Assembly: GCF_006151785.1 (NCBI RefSeq) | Contig: NZ_VDDD01000025.1 | Location: forward strand, 1 to 33,414 | DNA from: Paracoccus marcusii | Lineage (GTDB): Bacteria; Pseudomonadota; Alphaproteobacteria; Rhodobacterales; Rhodobacteraceae | DNA length: 33,414 nucleotides | Direction of reading: 5' to 3' | Program-made: the position numbers and the translations under genes | The notes under the pieces: generated by a model | The model's input: only the letters and a program-made list of their open reading frames with translations | Databases searched by the model: none | What the model was told of the DNA's origin: nothing | Shown here: positions 1 to 6,888 of the stretch, piece by piece | Position numbering within the stretch: the stretch's first letter is position 1 | How the letters are laid out: each line of letters opens with the position of its first letter

Positions 1-2
1 AG

Positions 3-380
3 GACGCCGAGGCCCGCGCGGCGCGTGAGGCCGAGGAGCGGGCTGCCCGCGAACAGGCCGAGGCCGAGCGCATCATGCGTGTCCGGAAGGAAGCCGCCGA
101 GAAGGCTGCGGCCGAGGCTGAGGAGCGCCACCAGCGCGAGCTGGCAGAGGCCGCCCGCCGCGAGGAGCAGGCCGCGCAGCGCGAGCGGGACCGGATCGCG
201 GCCGAGCAGCGCGCTGAGGAGGAGGCGCAGCGCAAGCGCGAGGAGAACGCCCGCATCCGCAACCGGATCAAGCGCGAGATCGCCGCGGCGCTGACCGCCC
301 TGCCCCAGCCCCTGACCCCCGAAACCGTTGCGGAGGCCCTGGTGGCCGGCGGCATCCCGAACACAATGGTGAGGTTCTGA
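3..380 (+). CDS. Coiled-coil phage protein, 5' end outside the window
   Basis: The reading frame is open from the window edge, so the start is missing; at least 125 residues are visible. About the first 90 are an uninterrupted highly charged stretch of Ala, Glu, Arg and Gln, which predicts one long alpha-helical coiled coil. The last 40 residues form a different small domain ending in GGIPNTMVRF. Phage proteins encoded just before RecE-like nucleases often end in a similar short domain with a GxIP-hydrophobic-aromatic tail, and I infer the same type here. The stop is immediately before the nuclease start at 382, which implies co-translation. The function is unknown; a structural or accessory role in recombination is possible. 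Confidence 0.7.
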   Translation, partial: DAEARAAREAEERAAREQAEAERIMRVRKEAAEKAAAEAEERHQRELAEAARREEQAAQRERDRIAAEQRAEEEAQRKREENARIRNRIKREIAAALTALPQPLTPETVAEALVAGGIPNTMVRF

Positions 381-381
381 C

Positions 382-1431
382 ATGGATGGAGCATGGCCCT
401 TTGACGACGCCCCGAAGCGTCCCGAGCCGAACAAGATCGCGGGCTCGCCGCCCCACGAGGAATATCAACCGCTCACGCGCACCCTCTCCGCCGGCGTCCA
501 CCACATCGACGGCGAGGACTATCACCGCGACCCGGCGCCCGAGGCGTCGCTGTCCTCGACGCTGGCCAAGACCATGCTGGCGCAGTCGCCCCTCCATGCC
601 TGGACGGCCAGCCCGCGGCTGAACCCGGACTGGGAGCCGGTGAACAAGAAGACCTTCGACATCGGCCTGGCGGCGCACCGCGCGATCCTGGGCGCGGGCG
701 GAGACTATGTCGCCATCCCCAAGAGCATGCTGGCCAGCAACGGTGCAGCCAGCACGAAGGAGGCCAAGGCCTTCATCGAGGACGCCCGCGCCGCCGGTCA
801 GACGCCCCTCAAGGAGGACGAGGTCGCGCAGATCCATGCCATGCGCGCCAACGCGCAGGACAAGCTAACCGCGCTGCAGATCGACCTGGACCCTGCCCGC
901 TCCGAGATGGTGGCCATTGCCGAGATCGACGGCGTCTGGTGCCGCGCGATGATCGACAACGTGCCGCTGGATACGCGTCTGCCGATCTACGACTTCAAGA
1001 CCTGTGAGAACGCCAGCCCCGAGGCCTGCCAGAAGGCCATCCTGAACTACGGCTACGACGTGCAGGCCGAGCACTACCGCCAGGTCTGGCACGCGGCCAC
1101 CGGCGAGGACCGCGTGTTCCGCTTCGTGTTCCAGGAGAAGAGCGCGCCGCACGAGGTCTGCGTGGTCGAGCTGGGCGCCGACACGCTGCTGATCGCCCGC
1201 AAGAAGATCGCCCGCGCCCGCGAGATGTGGGGCCTGTGTCTGCGCGCGGGCCAGTGGCCGGGCTATCCGCTCGGCGTCCACCGCGTGGACCTGCCCAGCT
1301 GGGCGATCGAGCGGTGGCTCGAGCGTGAAAGCCACGAGGCCCAGATCAAGCGCGATACGGGCCGCGACATCCTTGCCGCCTCCTATGCGGCGCAATCCCC
1401 CGAGAACCACGAGGTGAACCCATGGGCGTGA
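382..1431 (+). CDS. RecE/exonuclease VIII-like PD-(D/E)XK nuclease
   Basis: This 349-residue protein belongs to the phage PD-(D/E)XK exonuclease group related to the nuclease domain of RecE. Family members degrade one strand of linear duplex DNA to leave 3' single strands for annealing. Visible motifs in the expected order are GxxxHxxxL around His99, Asp192 in RAMIDN, the catalytic DFK at 204-206 (YDFKT), and QxxxY at Gln228-Tyr232. The length matches a stand-alone nuclease without the long N-terminal part of E. coli RecE. The gene overlaps the next one by 10 bp, and the next encodes a RecA-fold ATPase, so the two probably form a phage recombination pair. I am sure of the fold; the polarity of digestion is inferred from the family. 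Confidence 0.85.
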   Translation: MDGAWPFDDAPKRPEPNKIAGSPPHEEYQPLTRTLSAGVHHIDGEDYHRDPAPEASLSSTLAKTMLAQSPLHAWTASPRLNPDWEPVNKKTFDIGLAAHRAILGAGGDYVAIPKSMLASNGAASTKEAKAFIEDARAAGQTPLKEDEVAQIHAMRANAQDKLTALQIDLDPARSEMVAIAEIDGVWCRAMIDNVPLDTRLPIYDFKTCENASPEACQKAILNYGYDVQAEHYRQVWHAATGEDRVFRFVFQEKSAPHEVCVVELGADTLLIARKKIARAREMWGLCLRAGQWPGYPLGVHRVDLPSWAIERWLERESHEAQIKRDTGRDILAASYAAQSPENHEVNPWA

Positions 1432-2522
1432 TCCGCTTCATCCCCGTTACCGAGATCAATGATCCCCTGACCCTGTCGATCGGCCTGAGCGGCGGATCGG
1501 GCACGGGCAAGACCTATACTGCGCTGCTGATGGCACGCGGTATCGCCGAGGTCGTCACCGGCAAGCCCGGCGCCCCCATCGGCTATGTCGACACCGAGAA
1601 CCGCCGCGCGCTGCACTACAAGGCGGCCTTCCCAGAAATGATGCACTTCGACTTTGCCGCGGTGGACGACAAGGGCAGCGTGGTCGGCTTCGGGCCCGAG
1701 CGCTGGATCGAGGTGATCGACGCGGCCGAGGAGGCCGGGCTGCCGGTGCTGATCCTCGACAGCTTCTCGCATGCCTGGGAAGGCGTCGGCGGGGTGCTGG
1801 ACCTGCACGCCACGACGCTGGACCGCCTGACGCGCGGCGATGACAGCAAGAAGGACCAGCGCAGCCAGCTGGCATGGGCCGAGGTAAAGCCGCGGTACAG
1901 GCGCCTGATCGACCGCATCGTGCGCGCCAAGACGAACATCATCATCTGCACCCGCGCCAAGCCGGTAATGCAGGACTTCAAGACCAAGCTGAATGCCCGG
2001 ACCACCAAGACCCGGCGCAAGGACGTGCCGTGGGATCCCGCAGCCGATGGAGACCTCATGTTCGAGATGACCACGATGGTGATCCTGGACCCGGTCGCGC
2101 CGGGCTGCCCCGTTCACCAGATCAAGGTCGCCGACCAGTTCAAGGCGCTGCTGAACCCGCGCCAACCGATGGGCGCCGAGACCGGCCGCAAGATGGCGGA
2201 GTGGGCGAAGGGCCAAGGCGATGCGCAGGCCCAGAAGGAAACGCTGGATCTCGCCCGCGCTAAGGCACGGAAGGGCAAGGACGCCTTTGCCACTTGGTGG
2301 AACAGCGACGAGGGCAAGCTGGCCCGGCCGGTCGCCCGGACGATCATGGACGAGCTGCAGGCGATCGCGTCGCAGGCGGAGCGGGACACCGTTCACAACG
2401 ATGACGATCCGTTCGCCGGTCGCGGTAGCGCCTTTGACGAGGACGAAGCCGGCGACAGCATGACGCCTGAGCAGCGCGCGGAATACGAGGCCGCCATCGC
2501 CAACCTGAGCAAGAGCGCCTGA
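1422..2522 (+). CDS. Sak4-like phage AAA/RecA-fold ATPase
   Basis: The protein has 366 residues. It has a clear Walker A motif, GGSGTGKT at 24-31, and a Walker B-like strand, VLILDSFSHAW at about 109-119, with Asp113 followed by Ser. This pattern is typical of the phage nucleotide-binding proteins grouped as AAA_24, which include Sak4-type single-strand annealing proteins. The last 60 residues are acidic and rich in Asp, Glu and Ala (DDDPFAGRG, EDEAGD), a tail like those that bind single-strand DNA-binding proteins. It directly follows and overlaps an exonuclease gene, the usual partner of an annealing protein. The role in strand annealing is an inference from family and context; no recombination motif beyond the ATPase core is diagnostic. 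Confidence 0.75.
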   Translation: MGVIRFIPVTEINDPLTLSIGLSGGSGTGKTYTALLMARGIAEVVTGKPGAPIGYVDTENRRALHYKAAFPEMMHFDFAAVDDKGSVVGFGPERWIEVIDAAEEAGLPVLILDSFSHAWEGVGGVLDLHATTLDRLTRGDDSKKDQRSQLAWAEVKPRYRRLIDRIVRAKTNIIICTRAKPVMQDFKTKLNARTTKTRRKDVPWDPAADGDLMFEMTTMVILDPVAPGCPVHQIKVADQFKALLNPRQPMGAETGRKMAEWAKGQGDAQAQKETLDLARAKARKGKDAFATWWNSDEGKLARPVARTIMDELQAIASQAERDTVHNDDDPFAGRGSAFDEDEAGDSMTPEQRAEYEAAIANLSKSA

Positions 2523-2566
2523 CCCCATTCCCCGCCGCCCATCGCCTGTGGCGCGCGGGGAGAACT

Positions 2567-2611
2567 GGCGGGTCGGTCCACCTCCTCCCTCTCCGACCGG
2601 CCCGCCCTTTT
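2567..2611 (+). terminator. Hairpin with T-tract and an anti-Shine-Dalgarno loop
   Basis: Two 11-base arms, 2567-2577 and 2596-2606, pair with one G-U wobble and enclose an 18-base loop. A short run of T follows at 2608-2611. It lies 44 bp after the ATPase gene and 24 bp before the next start, so it looks like a leaky intrinsic terminator inside the operon. The loop contains CACCTCCT at 2579-2586, identical to the core of the 16S rRNA anti-Shine-Dalgarno sequence. The T-tract is short, so efficient termination is doubtful. Confidence 0.5.
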
Positions 2612-2634
2612 CACAGCATCACGAGGATCCGCAC

Positions 2635-2847
2635 ATGCGCCACGACTTCCAGAACATCCCCGAGGATGCCGACGTCATCCTGCACCCCGCCGACGCGAAC
2701 CTGATCCACCGCGAGCCGGTGAAGGCCACCCGAATTGGCATCTACTTCTTCTGCGAGGGGACCGATCCCGAGCGCGGGCCGGACTACTACCTGGGCGACG
2801 TTGCGGCCTTCTGTGAGGGCTGGGAGCCGGTCGAGGTGGCGGCGTGA
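2635..2847 (+). CDS. Small acidic phage protein of unknown function
   Basis: The protein has 70 residues and begins MRHDFQNIPEDADVI. I chose the ATG at 2635 because an AGG-containing site (ACGAGGA) lies just upstream and because an earlier in-frame start would run through the hairpin at 2567-2611. The sequence is acidic with aromatic residues in the second half (YFF, YYLGDVAAFCEGWE) and contains no recognised motif, signal peptide or membrane segment. It ends in a GTGA overlap with the next gene, so the two are probably translationally coupled. I do not recognise the family; similar short proteins fill the early regions of many phages. Confidence 0.6.
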   Translation: MRHDFQNIPEDADVILHPADANLIHREPVKATRIGIYFFCEGTDPERGPDYYLGDVAAFCEGWEPVEVAA

Positions 2848-3302
2848 GCCCCCGCCCCGGCCCGATCAAGCACGGCACGATCTACGCCTACAAAGCCCGC
2901 GGCTGCCGGTGCGACGCCTGCCGGACTGCCAATCGGGAAATGTGTCGGGCTGAGAGACGCCGGCGCGGCGTGATGCCGGTCGGCAACCCCTGCCTGATCG
3001 GCGACCGGCAATTCAGCAGTCAGCTGGAAGCCGCCCGATCCGCGAAAAGGTCCAAGAGCGCGATCAACTATCACCTGAATCGACACGGCAACCTCGATCG
3101 GCTCGGCGCAAAGCCGGGCGGACCGAACAACAGCATGGGCAAGCCAGTCCGCATCGGCGGGCAGGAATGGCCGTCTCAATCAGCACTGGACCGGGCCTTA
3201 GGCGTCCCCCTCGGCACCGTGTCGCGATGGATCAAGGCAGGCGCACTCGATGCCCTGACCGGCGCCGTGATGCGCATGAACACACAGAGGAAAGCGGCAT
3301 GA
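2844..3302 (+). CDS. Phage protein with Cys cluster and two NUMOD-like helix-turn-helix repeats
   Basis: The protein has 152 residues and starts at GTG in a GTGA overlap with the preceding gene. Residues 10-40 carry HGTIYAYKARGCRCDACR followed by basic residues. C21, C23 and C26, with C34, could bind zinc, and this HGT...GCRCxxCR pattern recurs in phage proteins. Two similar segments follow, at about 52-86 and 103-137. Each has an IG(D/G)xx(F/W)xS opening, a short helix with Ala and a second helix (SAINYHLNRHG and GTVSRWIKAG), like the NUMOD1-type DNA-binding repeats of homing endonucleases. No HNH or GIY-YIG catalytic motif is present. A DNA-binding role is likely; regulation or a nuclease accessory role is a guess. 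Confidence 0.6.
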   Translation: MSPRPGPIKHGTIYAYKARGCRCDACRTANREMCRAERRRRGVMPVGNPCLIGDRQFSSQLEAARSAKRSKSAINYHLNRHGNLDRLGAKPGGPNNSMGKPVRIGGQEWPSQSALDRALGVPLGTVSRWIKAGALDALTGAVMRMNTQRKAA

Positions 3303-3356
3303 CCATGTATTCAGTCATCGGCAGCTCTAACGCTCAAGATGCCTCAGTGAGTAGCC

Positions 3357-3560
3357 TTACTCGTCATCTTCCTCACCGACACCTGCAACTTCCAAAATGG
3401 CTAGCAACACAGCGATGTCTTCGCGCTGGCGCTCATATTCAACCGCATCCGAGGCACTCAAAATGCGCGCTTCTTCGCTCTCGTCGCAATGCAGTTCAGC
3501 AGTGCCTAAGACGCGGCGCAGAACTTGGCTGGGAACTGAAACAGAGTGTGTGTGAGACAT
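3357..3560 (-). CDS. Small acidic protein, antisense to the phage operon
   Basis: This candidate gene of 67 residues starts MSHTHSVSVPSQVLRR and ends GVGEEDDE. GAGG stands 6-7 bases before the ATG at 3560, a good ribosome binding site. The sequence is acidic and predicts an amphipathic helix over residues 37-60. It is the only minus-strand gene I accept in the element, convergent with 2844-3302 and divergent from 3700-4374. The surrounding 3300-3700 is less GC-rich than its neighbours. The opposite strand is open too (from 3299), but its translation is rich in Arg, His, Cys and Ser and looks like an antisense shadow. The function is unknown; a small regulator or an antitoxin-like protein would fit the size. 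Confidence 0.5.
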   Translation of the reverse strand: MSHTHSVSVPSQVLRRVLGTAELHCDESEEARILSASDAVEYERQREDIAVLLAILEVAGVGEEDDE

Positions 3561-3699
3561 CGCGACCTCGGAACGAAAACAGTGGCTACCGTTTAGCCTA
3601 CGCGGTGGCAGTACCGGAGAACGCCAAGCCATTCGAGTGCGTAAACGCTTCTGTCTTGGAGTTGTCATTGTTTCGTCACTTTTCTCGGAGGACAGATGT
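3561..3699. promoter_or_regulatory. Divergent intergenic region inside the element
   Basis: This gap of 139 bp separates the minus-strand small gene from the methyltransferase-like gene. It has a TTGTCA hexamer at 3662-3667, a plausible -35 for the plus strand, but no convincing -10 element. GGAGGA at 3687-3692 is the ribosome binding site for the gene at 3700. Nothing else was recognised. Confidence 0.3.
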
Positions 3700-4374
3700 A
3701 TGCGCATCCTGATCGCCTGCGAGACCTCCGGTGTGATGCGCCGCGCCTTCGCAGCCCGCGGACACGATGTCTGGTCCTGCGACCTTCTCGCGGCCGAGGA
3801 CGGTAGCAACCGTCACATCCTGGGCGACGTGCGGGACATCCTGGACGATGGCTGGGACCTGATGGCCGTCATGCACCCGCCCTGCACGCGCCTGTGCCGA
3901 TCCGGCCGACGCTGGATGTCAGGGCCTGGCAAGTGGACGCCGCCCAAGCAGCTGCCCAAGGGCCGCACCTGGGCAAGCATGCGCGAGGAGTTCGAGGCGG
4001 GCGTGGACCTGTTCACTGCTTGCTGGCGCGCGCCGATCGAGCGGGTAGCGATCGAGAACCCCGAGATGAACGACCTTGCCAAAGAGCGTATGCCAGCCGA
4101 CCTCCCTGCCCCGCAGATTGTCCAGCCGTTCTGGTTCGGCGAGCCTGCCTACAAGGCCACCGGCTTCTACCTGCGCGGCCTACCGAAACTGGTGGCGACT
4201 AACATGCTGCCAGAGCCGGAGCGGGGCAGCGACGAGTGGAAGGCCTGGAGCGCGATCCACCGCGCGCCGCCGGGGCCGGACCGCTGGAAGATCAGGAGCA
4301 GGACATTCGCAGGCGTTGCCGACGCCAGCGCCGATCAGTGGGGCGGCTATGCCCAGAAAGCGATGGTGGGATGA
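3700..4374 (+). CDS. Phage cytosine-C5-methyltransferase-like protein
   Basis: The protein has 224 residues and is preceded by GGAGGA 7 bases before the ATG. The opening MRILIACETSGVMRRAF followed by RGHDVWSCDLL resembles the cofactor-binding start of DNA cytosine-C5 methyltransferases. The catalytic loop reads HPPCT (Cys at 62) rather than PCQ, and the following motif reads IENP (118-121) rather than ENV. The protein is much shorter than classical enzymes and lacks an evident target recognition domain. The group is common in phages, where it is often labelled DNA methyltransferase without proof. It may modify phage DNA or a nucleotide, or may be non-catalytic. It ends in an ATGA overlap with the next gene. 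Confidence 0.6.
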   Translation: MRILIACETSGVMRRAFAARGHDVWSCDLLAAEDGSNRHILGDVRDILDDGWDLMAVMHPPCTRLCRSGRRWMSGPGKWTPPKQLPKGRTWASMREEFEAGVDLFTACWRAPIERVAIENPEMNDLAKERMPADLPAPQIVQPFWFGEPAYKATGFYLRGLPKLVATNMLPEPERGSDEWKAWSAIHRAPPGPDRWKIRSRTFAGVADASADQWGGYAQKAMVG

Positions 4375-4556
4375 TGGCACAGGTAGCAGAACCACGCCCG
4401 GTAATGCGCCCTTCCGATATACGGCAGGCGGTTTCGGAGTGGGCAGCAATGGGTTTTGCCGTGACGCTGGACACGCGGGCGGGCGTCATCACGGTAACGC
4501 CGCCCGGCCCCCAGCAATCGGCTGATCCGTTTGACCAAGTGGATATGCGTGCATGA
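4371..4556 (+). CDS. Small protein preceding the integrase
   Basis: The protein has 61 residues, with overlapping ATGA junctions to the gene before it and to the integrase after it. The first part (RPSDIRQAVSEWAAMGFAV) predicts a helix, and the second (VTLDTRAGVITVTPP) two beta strands and a turn. Small proteins of this layout often lie directly before integrases of alphaproteobacterial phages. Position alone would allow an excisionase-like role, but no helix-turn-helix or winged-helix motif is clear, so I leave the function open. ATG codons at 4371 and 4374 are both possible starts. Confidence 0.6.
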   Translation: MMAQVAEPRPVMRPSDIRQAVSEWAAMGFAVTLDTRAGVITVTPPGPQQSADPFDQVDMRA

Positions 4557-5593
4557 CGAAGCGACACCTGCCCGCCCATATCTACGACAAGAAGGGCGTG
4601 CTGTATTTCCAGCGCCGTGGATACAAGACCACCCGGATCCAAGCTGAGGCTGGAACAGCAGCCTTCGCCCTCGAGTACGCGGCGCTTCTGAATGGAGCAC
4701 TGATACCGCCCGCTGCGCCAGCCAGGACCTTCTCGGCCTTGGTGAAGGATTACCTTACTAGCAACCGCTACAAGCGCTTGGCGCCACGGACGGCAAGAGA
4801 CTACGAGAAGGTGCTGGCGTGGGTTACGGCCAAGCTCGGCCACCTGCAGGTTGGCGGCATCCAGCGGAAGGACATCATCCGCGCGCGCGAGACGAACGCC
4901 GACAAGATGCGCTTTGCGAACTATATCGTCCAGGTTGTCCGCATCTTGTTGGAGCATGCCATCGACCTCGGCTGGAGGTCAGACAATCCCGCCAAGGGCG
5001 TGGAACTCCTTCGCAGTGATGCGCCTGCCCGCGAAGCATGGCCGCAGGACATGATCGACGCATACCGTGCGGAGGCTTCCGGCCGGGCGCTACTGATCTT
5101 CGAGCTGTGCCTAGGAACCGGACAGCGGATCGGTGACGTGCTGCGCATGAGATGGTCGGACATCGACGGAGAGGGCATCGCCATCCGTCAGGGCAAGACC
5201 AAGGCTAAGCTCTGGATCCCGATCACGCCGCGCCTGAGGGTGATCCTGGAAGAGACACCCCGCATCGGACTGACAATTTGTGCCTATGGGCCGCACGGCA
5301 AGCAGCTCAGCTATTCATCTGCGTCTCAGGACGTCCGAACCGTGAGAGACGCAATCGGCGCGCGTGCCTATGACATTCACGGGCTTCGCTACGCCGCGAC
5401 TGCCGAGCTGGCCGCCGCGGGGTGCAGCGACGAGGTGATTGCCGCCATCACGGGCCACAAGACAACTGCGATGATCGCGAAATATGCGGGCCCGGCACGC
5501 CAACGCGCTCGCGCCAGCGAGGCGAACGCAAAGCGTGGAACGAACGCAGCACGAACGGAGAATGTTGAGAAGAGTGTTGAGAGCGACGAGTAA
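4553..5593 (+). CDS. int: Tyrosine-type site-specific integrase
   Basis: The protein has 346 residues and the normal domain order of phage integrases: a short N-terminal arm-binding region (1-50), a SAM-like core-binding domain (about 58-155) and the catalytic domain (about 165-315). The catalytic residues are visible: Arg192 in GTGQRIGD, Lys215 in QGKTKAK, His276 and Arg279 in DIHGLRY, His302 in TGHKT, and the nucleophile Tyr311 in AKYAGPA. It is therefore probably active. The gene reads towards a tRNA-Leu gene whose 3' end lies 51 bp downstream, the standard position of an integrase next to its own attachment site. A charged tail of about 30 residues follows the catalytic domain. Confidence 0.95.
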   Translation: MTKRHLPAHIYDKKGVLYFQRRGYKTTRIQAEAGTAAFALEYAALLNGALIPPAAPARTFSALVKDYLTSNRYKRLAPRTARDYEKVLAWVTAKLGHLQVGGIQRKDIIRARETNADKMRFANYIVQVVRILLEHAIDLGWRSDNPAKGVELLRSDAPAREAWPQDMIDAYRAEASGRALLIFELCLGTGQRIGDVLRMRWSDIDGEGIAIRQGKTKAKLWIPITPRLRVILEETPRIGLTICAYGPHGKQLSYSSASQDVRTVRDAIGARAYDIHGLRYAATAELAAAGCSDEVIAAITGHKTTAMIAKYAGPARQRARASEANAKRGTNAARTENVEKSVESDE

Positions 5594-5608
5594 GGCACGC
5601 GCGGTGCC
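5594..5608 (+). other. Short inverted repeat after the integrase gene
   Basis: GGCAC and GTGCC enclose a five-base GCGCG loop right after the integrase stop. There is no T-tract, so this is not a typical intrinsic terminator. It may limit transcription of the integrase into the tRNA from the opposite strand or bind recombination proteins. Confidence 0.3.
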
Positions 5609-5644
5609 ATGTCTCCATCGCGGAAAAAGTCAGCAGAAAGGGCG

Positions 5645-5675
5645 TGGTAGGGGCGGCCGGACTCGAACCGGCACT
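5645..5675 (-). other. Probable attachment site at the tRNA-Leu 3' end
   Basis: The 3' part of the tRNA (acceptor 3' strand and T arm) is the usual crossover region for tyrosine integrases that target tRNA genes, and the integrase gene lies next to it. The core sequence cannot be fixed because the matching direct repeat at the other end of the element is outside the window. The extent given is only the most likely zone. Confidence 0.5.
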
Positions 5676-5728
5676 CATTGCTGAAACGGATTTTGAATCC
5701 GTCGCGTCTACCATTCCGCCACGCCCCC
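5645..5728 (-). tRNA. tRNA-Leu, anticodon CAA
   Basis: The minus strand folds into a full class II cloverleaf of 84 nt with the CCA end encoded (5645-5647). The acceptor stem is GGGGGCG with CGCCCCT (one G-U pair at the first position), and the discriminator base is A, as expected for leucine. The anticodon stem ACGGA/TCCGT presents CAA, which reads UUG. A variable arm of leucine type follows, and the T arm is GCCGG-TTCGAGT-CCGGC. The 3' end points at the integrase gene of the neighbouring element. No second tRNA is close. Confidence 0.95.
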
Positions 5729-5754
5729 GGACTGGTCCCGGCGCCCTTTCGGCG

Positions 5755-5772
5755 ACGGTCCGTGCGGACCGT
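5755..5772. repeat. Perfect inverted repeat upstream of tRNA-Leu
   Basis: ACGGTCC and GGACCGT form a seven-pair stem with a four-base loop, between the end of lipA and the tRNA gene. It has no T-tract. It could be a weak terminator or processing site for the lipA transcript, which reads towards the tRNA. Confidence 0.35.
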
Positions 5773-5838
5773 TGGGCTTGGCGTAAATCCAGTCGCGGCG
5801 ATTTGCAAGGGGCGGCGTGCGCCCCCTGCCCCGCGGCC

Positions 5839-6795
5839 TCAGCCGCGACCCAACTTGACCAGTCGTGCGTCGCGAAGCTGCGCGAAGTCATCGCCCGCAT
5901 GATACGACGACCGGGTCAGCGGCGTCGCCGAGACCATCAGGAAACCCTTACCATAGGCGGCTTTCTCATAGCCCGCAAATTCTTCGGGCGTGACGAAGCG
6001 GTCGACGCGATGGTGCTTGGGGCTGGGCTGCAGATATTGGCCGATGGTGATGAAGTCGATGTCAGCCGCGCGCATGTCGTCCATGACCTGCAGCACGCCT
6101 TGGCGATCCTCTCCCAATCCGACCATGATGCCGGATTTGGTGAACATCGACGGGTCCAGTTCCTTGACCCGCTGCAGCAGACGCAGCGAATGGAAATAGC
6201 GGGCGCCGGGACGGACCTCCGGGTACAGGCCCGGCACCGTTTCAAGGTTGTGGTTGAACACATCGGGACGCGCCTCGACCACGGTCTCCAAGGCGCCAGG
6301 CTTTGACTTCAGAAAGTCGGGCACCAGCACTTCGATCGTGGAGGTCGGAGAGCGGTGGCGGATAGCCCGGATGGTCTGGGCAAAATGCTCGGCCCCGCCA
6401 TCGTCCAGGTCGTCGCGATCGACGCTGGTGATCACGACGTGGTTCAGGCCCAGCTTCTGCACCGCATGGGCGACGCGGCCGGGTTCGAACGTGTCCAGCG
6501 CCTGCGGCTTACCCGTCGCGACGTTGCAGAAGGTGCAGCCGCGGGTGCAGATCTCGCCCATGATCATCATGGTGGCGTGGCCCTGGCTCCAGCATTCGCC
6601 GACATTGGGACAGCCGGCCTCCTCGCAGACGGTCGACAGGCGGTTCTCGCGCAGCAGGTCGCGCGTCTGCTTGTACCCCGCAGAGGTGGGCGCCTTGACG
6701 CGAATCCAGTCCGGCTTCTTGGGCTGGGCCTGATCGGGTCGGTGCGCCTTTTCCGGGTGGCGCTGATCCGGGATCCTGAGGTCGCGCAAGGTCAT
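5839..6795 (-). CDS. lipA: Lipoyl synthase, radical SAM
   Basis: LipA inserts two sulphur atoms into octanoyl groups on the E2 and H proteins of 2-oxoacid dehydrogenases and the glycine cleavage system. The protein has 318 residues from the ATG at 6795, chosen because AAAGGA stands just before it; an earlier in-frame start would add 26 residues of unlike sequence. The auxiliary cluster ligands are C57, C62 and C68 ([12 protein letters not shown]), and the radical SAM cluster is C83-x3-C87-x2-C90 (CTRGCTFC). The conserved RSSY serine motif is present near the C-terminus ([10 protein letters not shown]). All catalytic parts are intact. lipB is not in the window. The gene follows oxyR on the same strand after 93 bp and has its own candidate promoter. 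Confidence 0.97.
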   Translation of the reverse strand: MTLRDLRIPDQRHPEKAHRPDQAQPKKPDWIRVKAPTSAGYKQTRDLLRENRLSTVCEEAGCPNVGECWSQGHATMMIMGEICTRGCTFCNVATGKPQALDTFEPGRVAHAVQKLGLNHVVITSVDRDDLDDGGAEHFAQTIRAIRHRSPTSTIEVLVPDFLKSKPGALETVVEARPDVFNHNLETVPGLYPEVRPGARYFHSLRLLQRVKELDPSMFTKSGIMVGLGEDRQGVLQVMDDMRAADIDFITIGQYLQPSPKHHRVDRFVTPEEFAGYEKAAYGKGFLMVSATPLTRSSYHAGDDFAQLRDARLVKLGRG

Positions 6796-6820
6796 GGTCC
6801 TTTCGGTCGCGGTTCGGGCA

Positions 6821-6849
6821 GAAATAGGGGCTTTGCAACGATTTGGCAA
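6821..6849 (-). promoter_or_regulatory. Candidate promoter of lipA
   Basis: On the minus strand TTGCCA (6844-6849) and TATTTC (6821-6826) are separated by 17 bases and lie about 25 bp before the lipA start codon. The -35 is good and the -10 is moderate. Confidence 0.4.
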
Positions 6850-6888
6850 CGCATCCCCTGCCCCTGCGTCCACATGGCTGCCTTGCGG

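Larger units (their letters stand above)
1..5644. mobile_element. Right part of an integrated phage or phage-like element
   Basis: The stretch holds tightly packed plus-strand genes with phage signatures: an exonuclease VIII-like nuclease, a phage-type AAA/RecA-fold ATPase, small unknown proteins, a degenerate cytosine-methyltransferase-like protein and a tyrosine integrase. It ends about 50 bp from the 3' end of a tRNA-Leu gene. No capsid, tail, lysis or repressor gene is visible here. The left end, with the second attachment site, must lie outside the window, so I cannot tell an intact prophage from a remnant. The boundary at the tRNA is an inference from gene order and from the habit of integrases of this family to use tRNA 3' ends. 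Confidence 0.8.

Noticed and set aside
3299..3712. Plus-strand ORF of 137 codons linked by ATGA to the preceding gene
   Set aside because: The translation is rich in Arg, His, Cys and Ser without a pattern, and overlaps the better minus-strand gene and the start of the methyltransferase-like gene.
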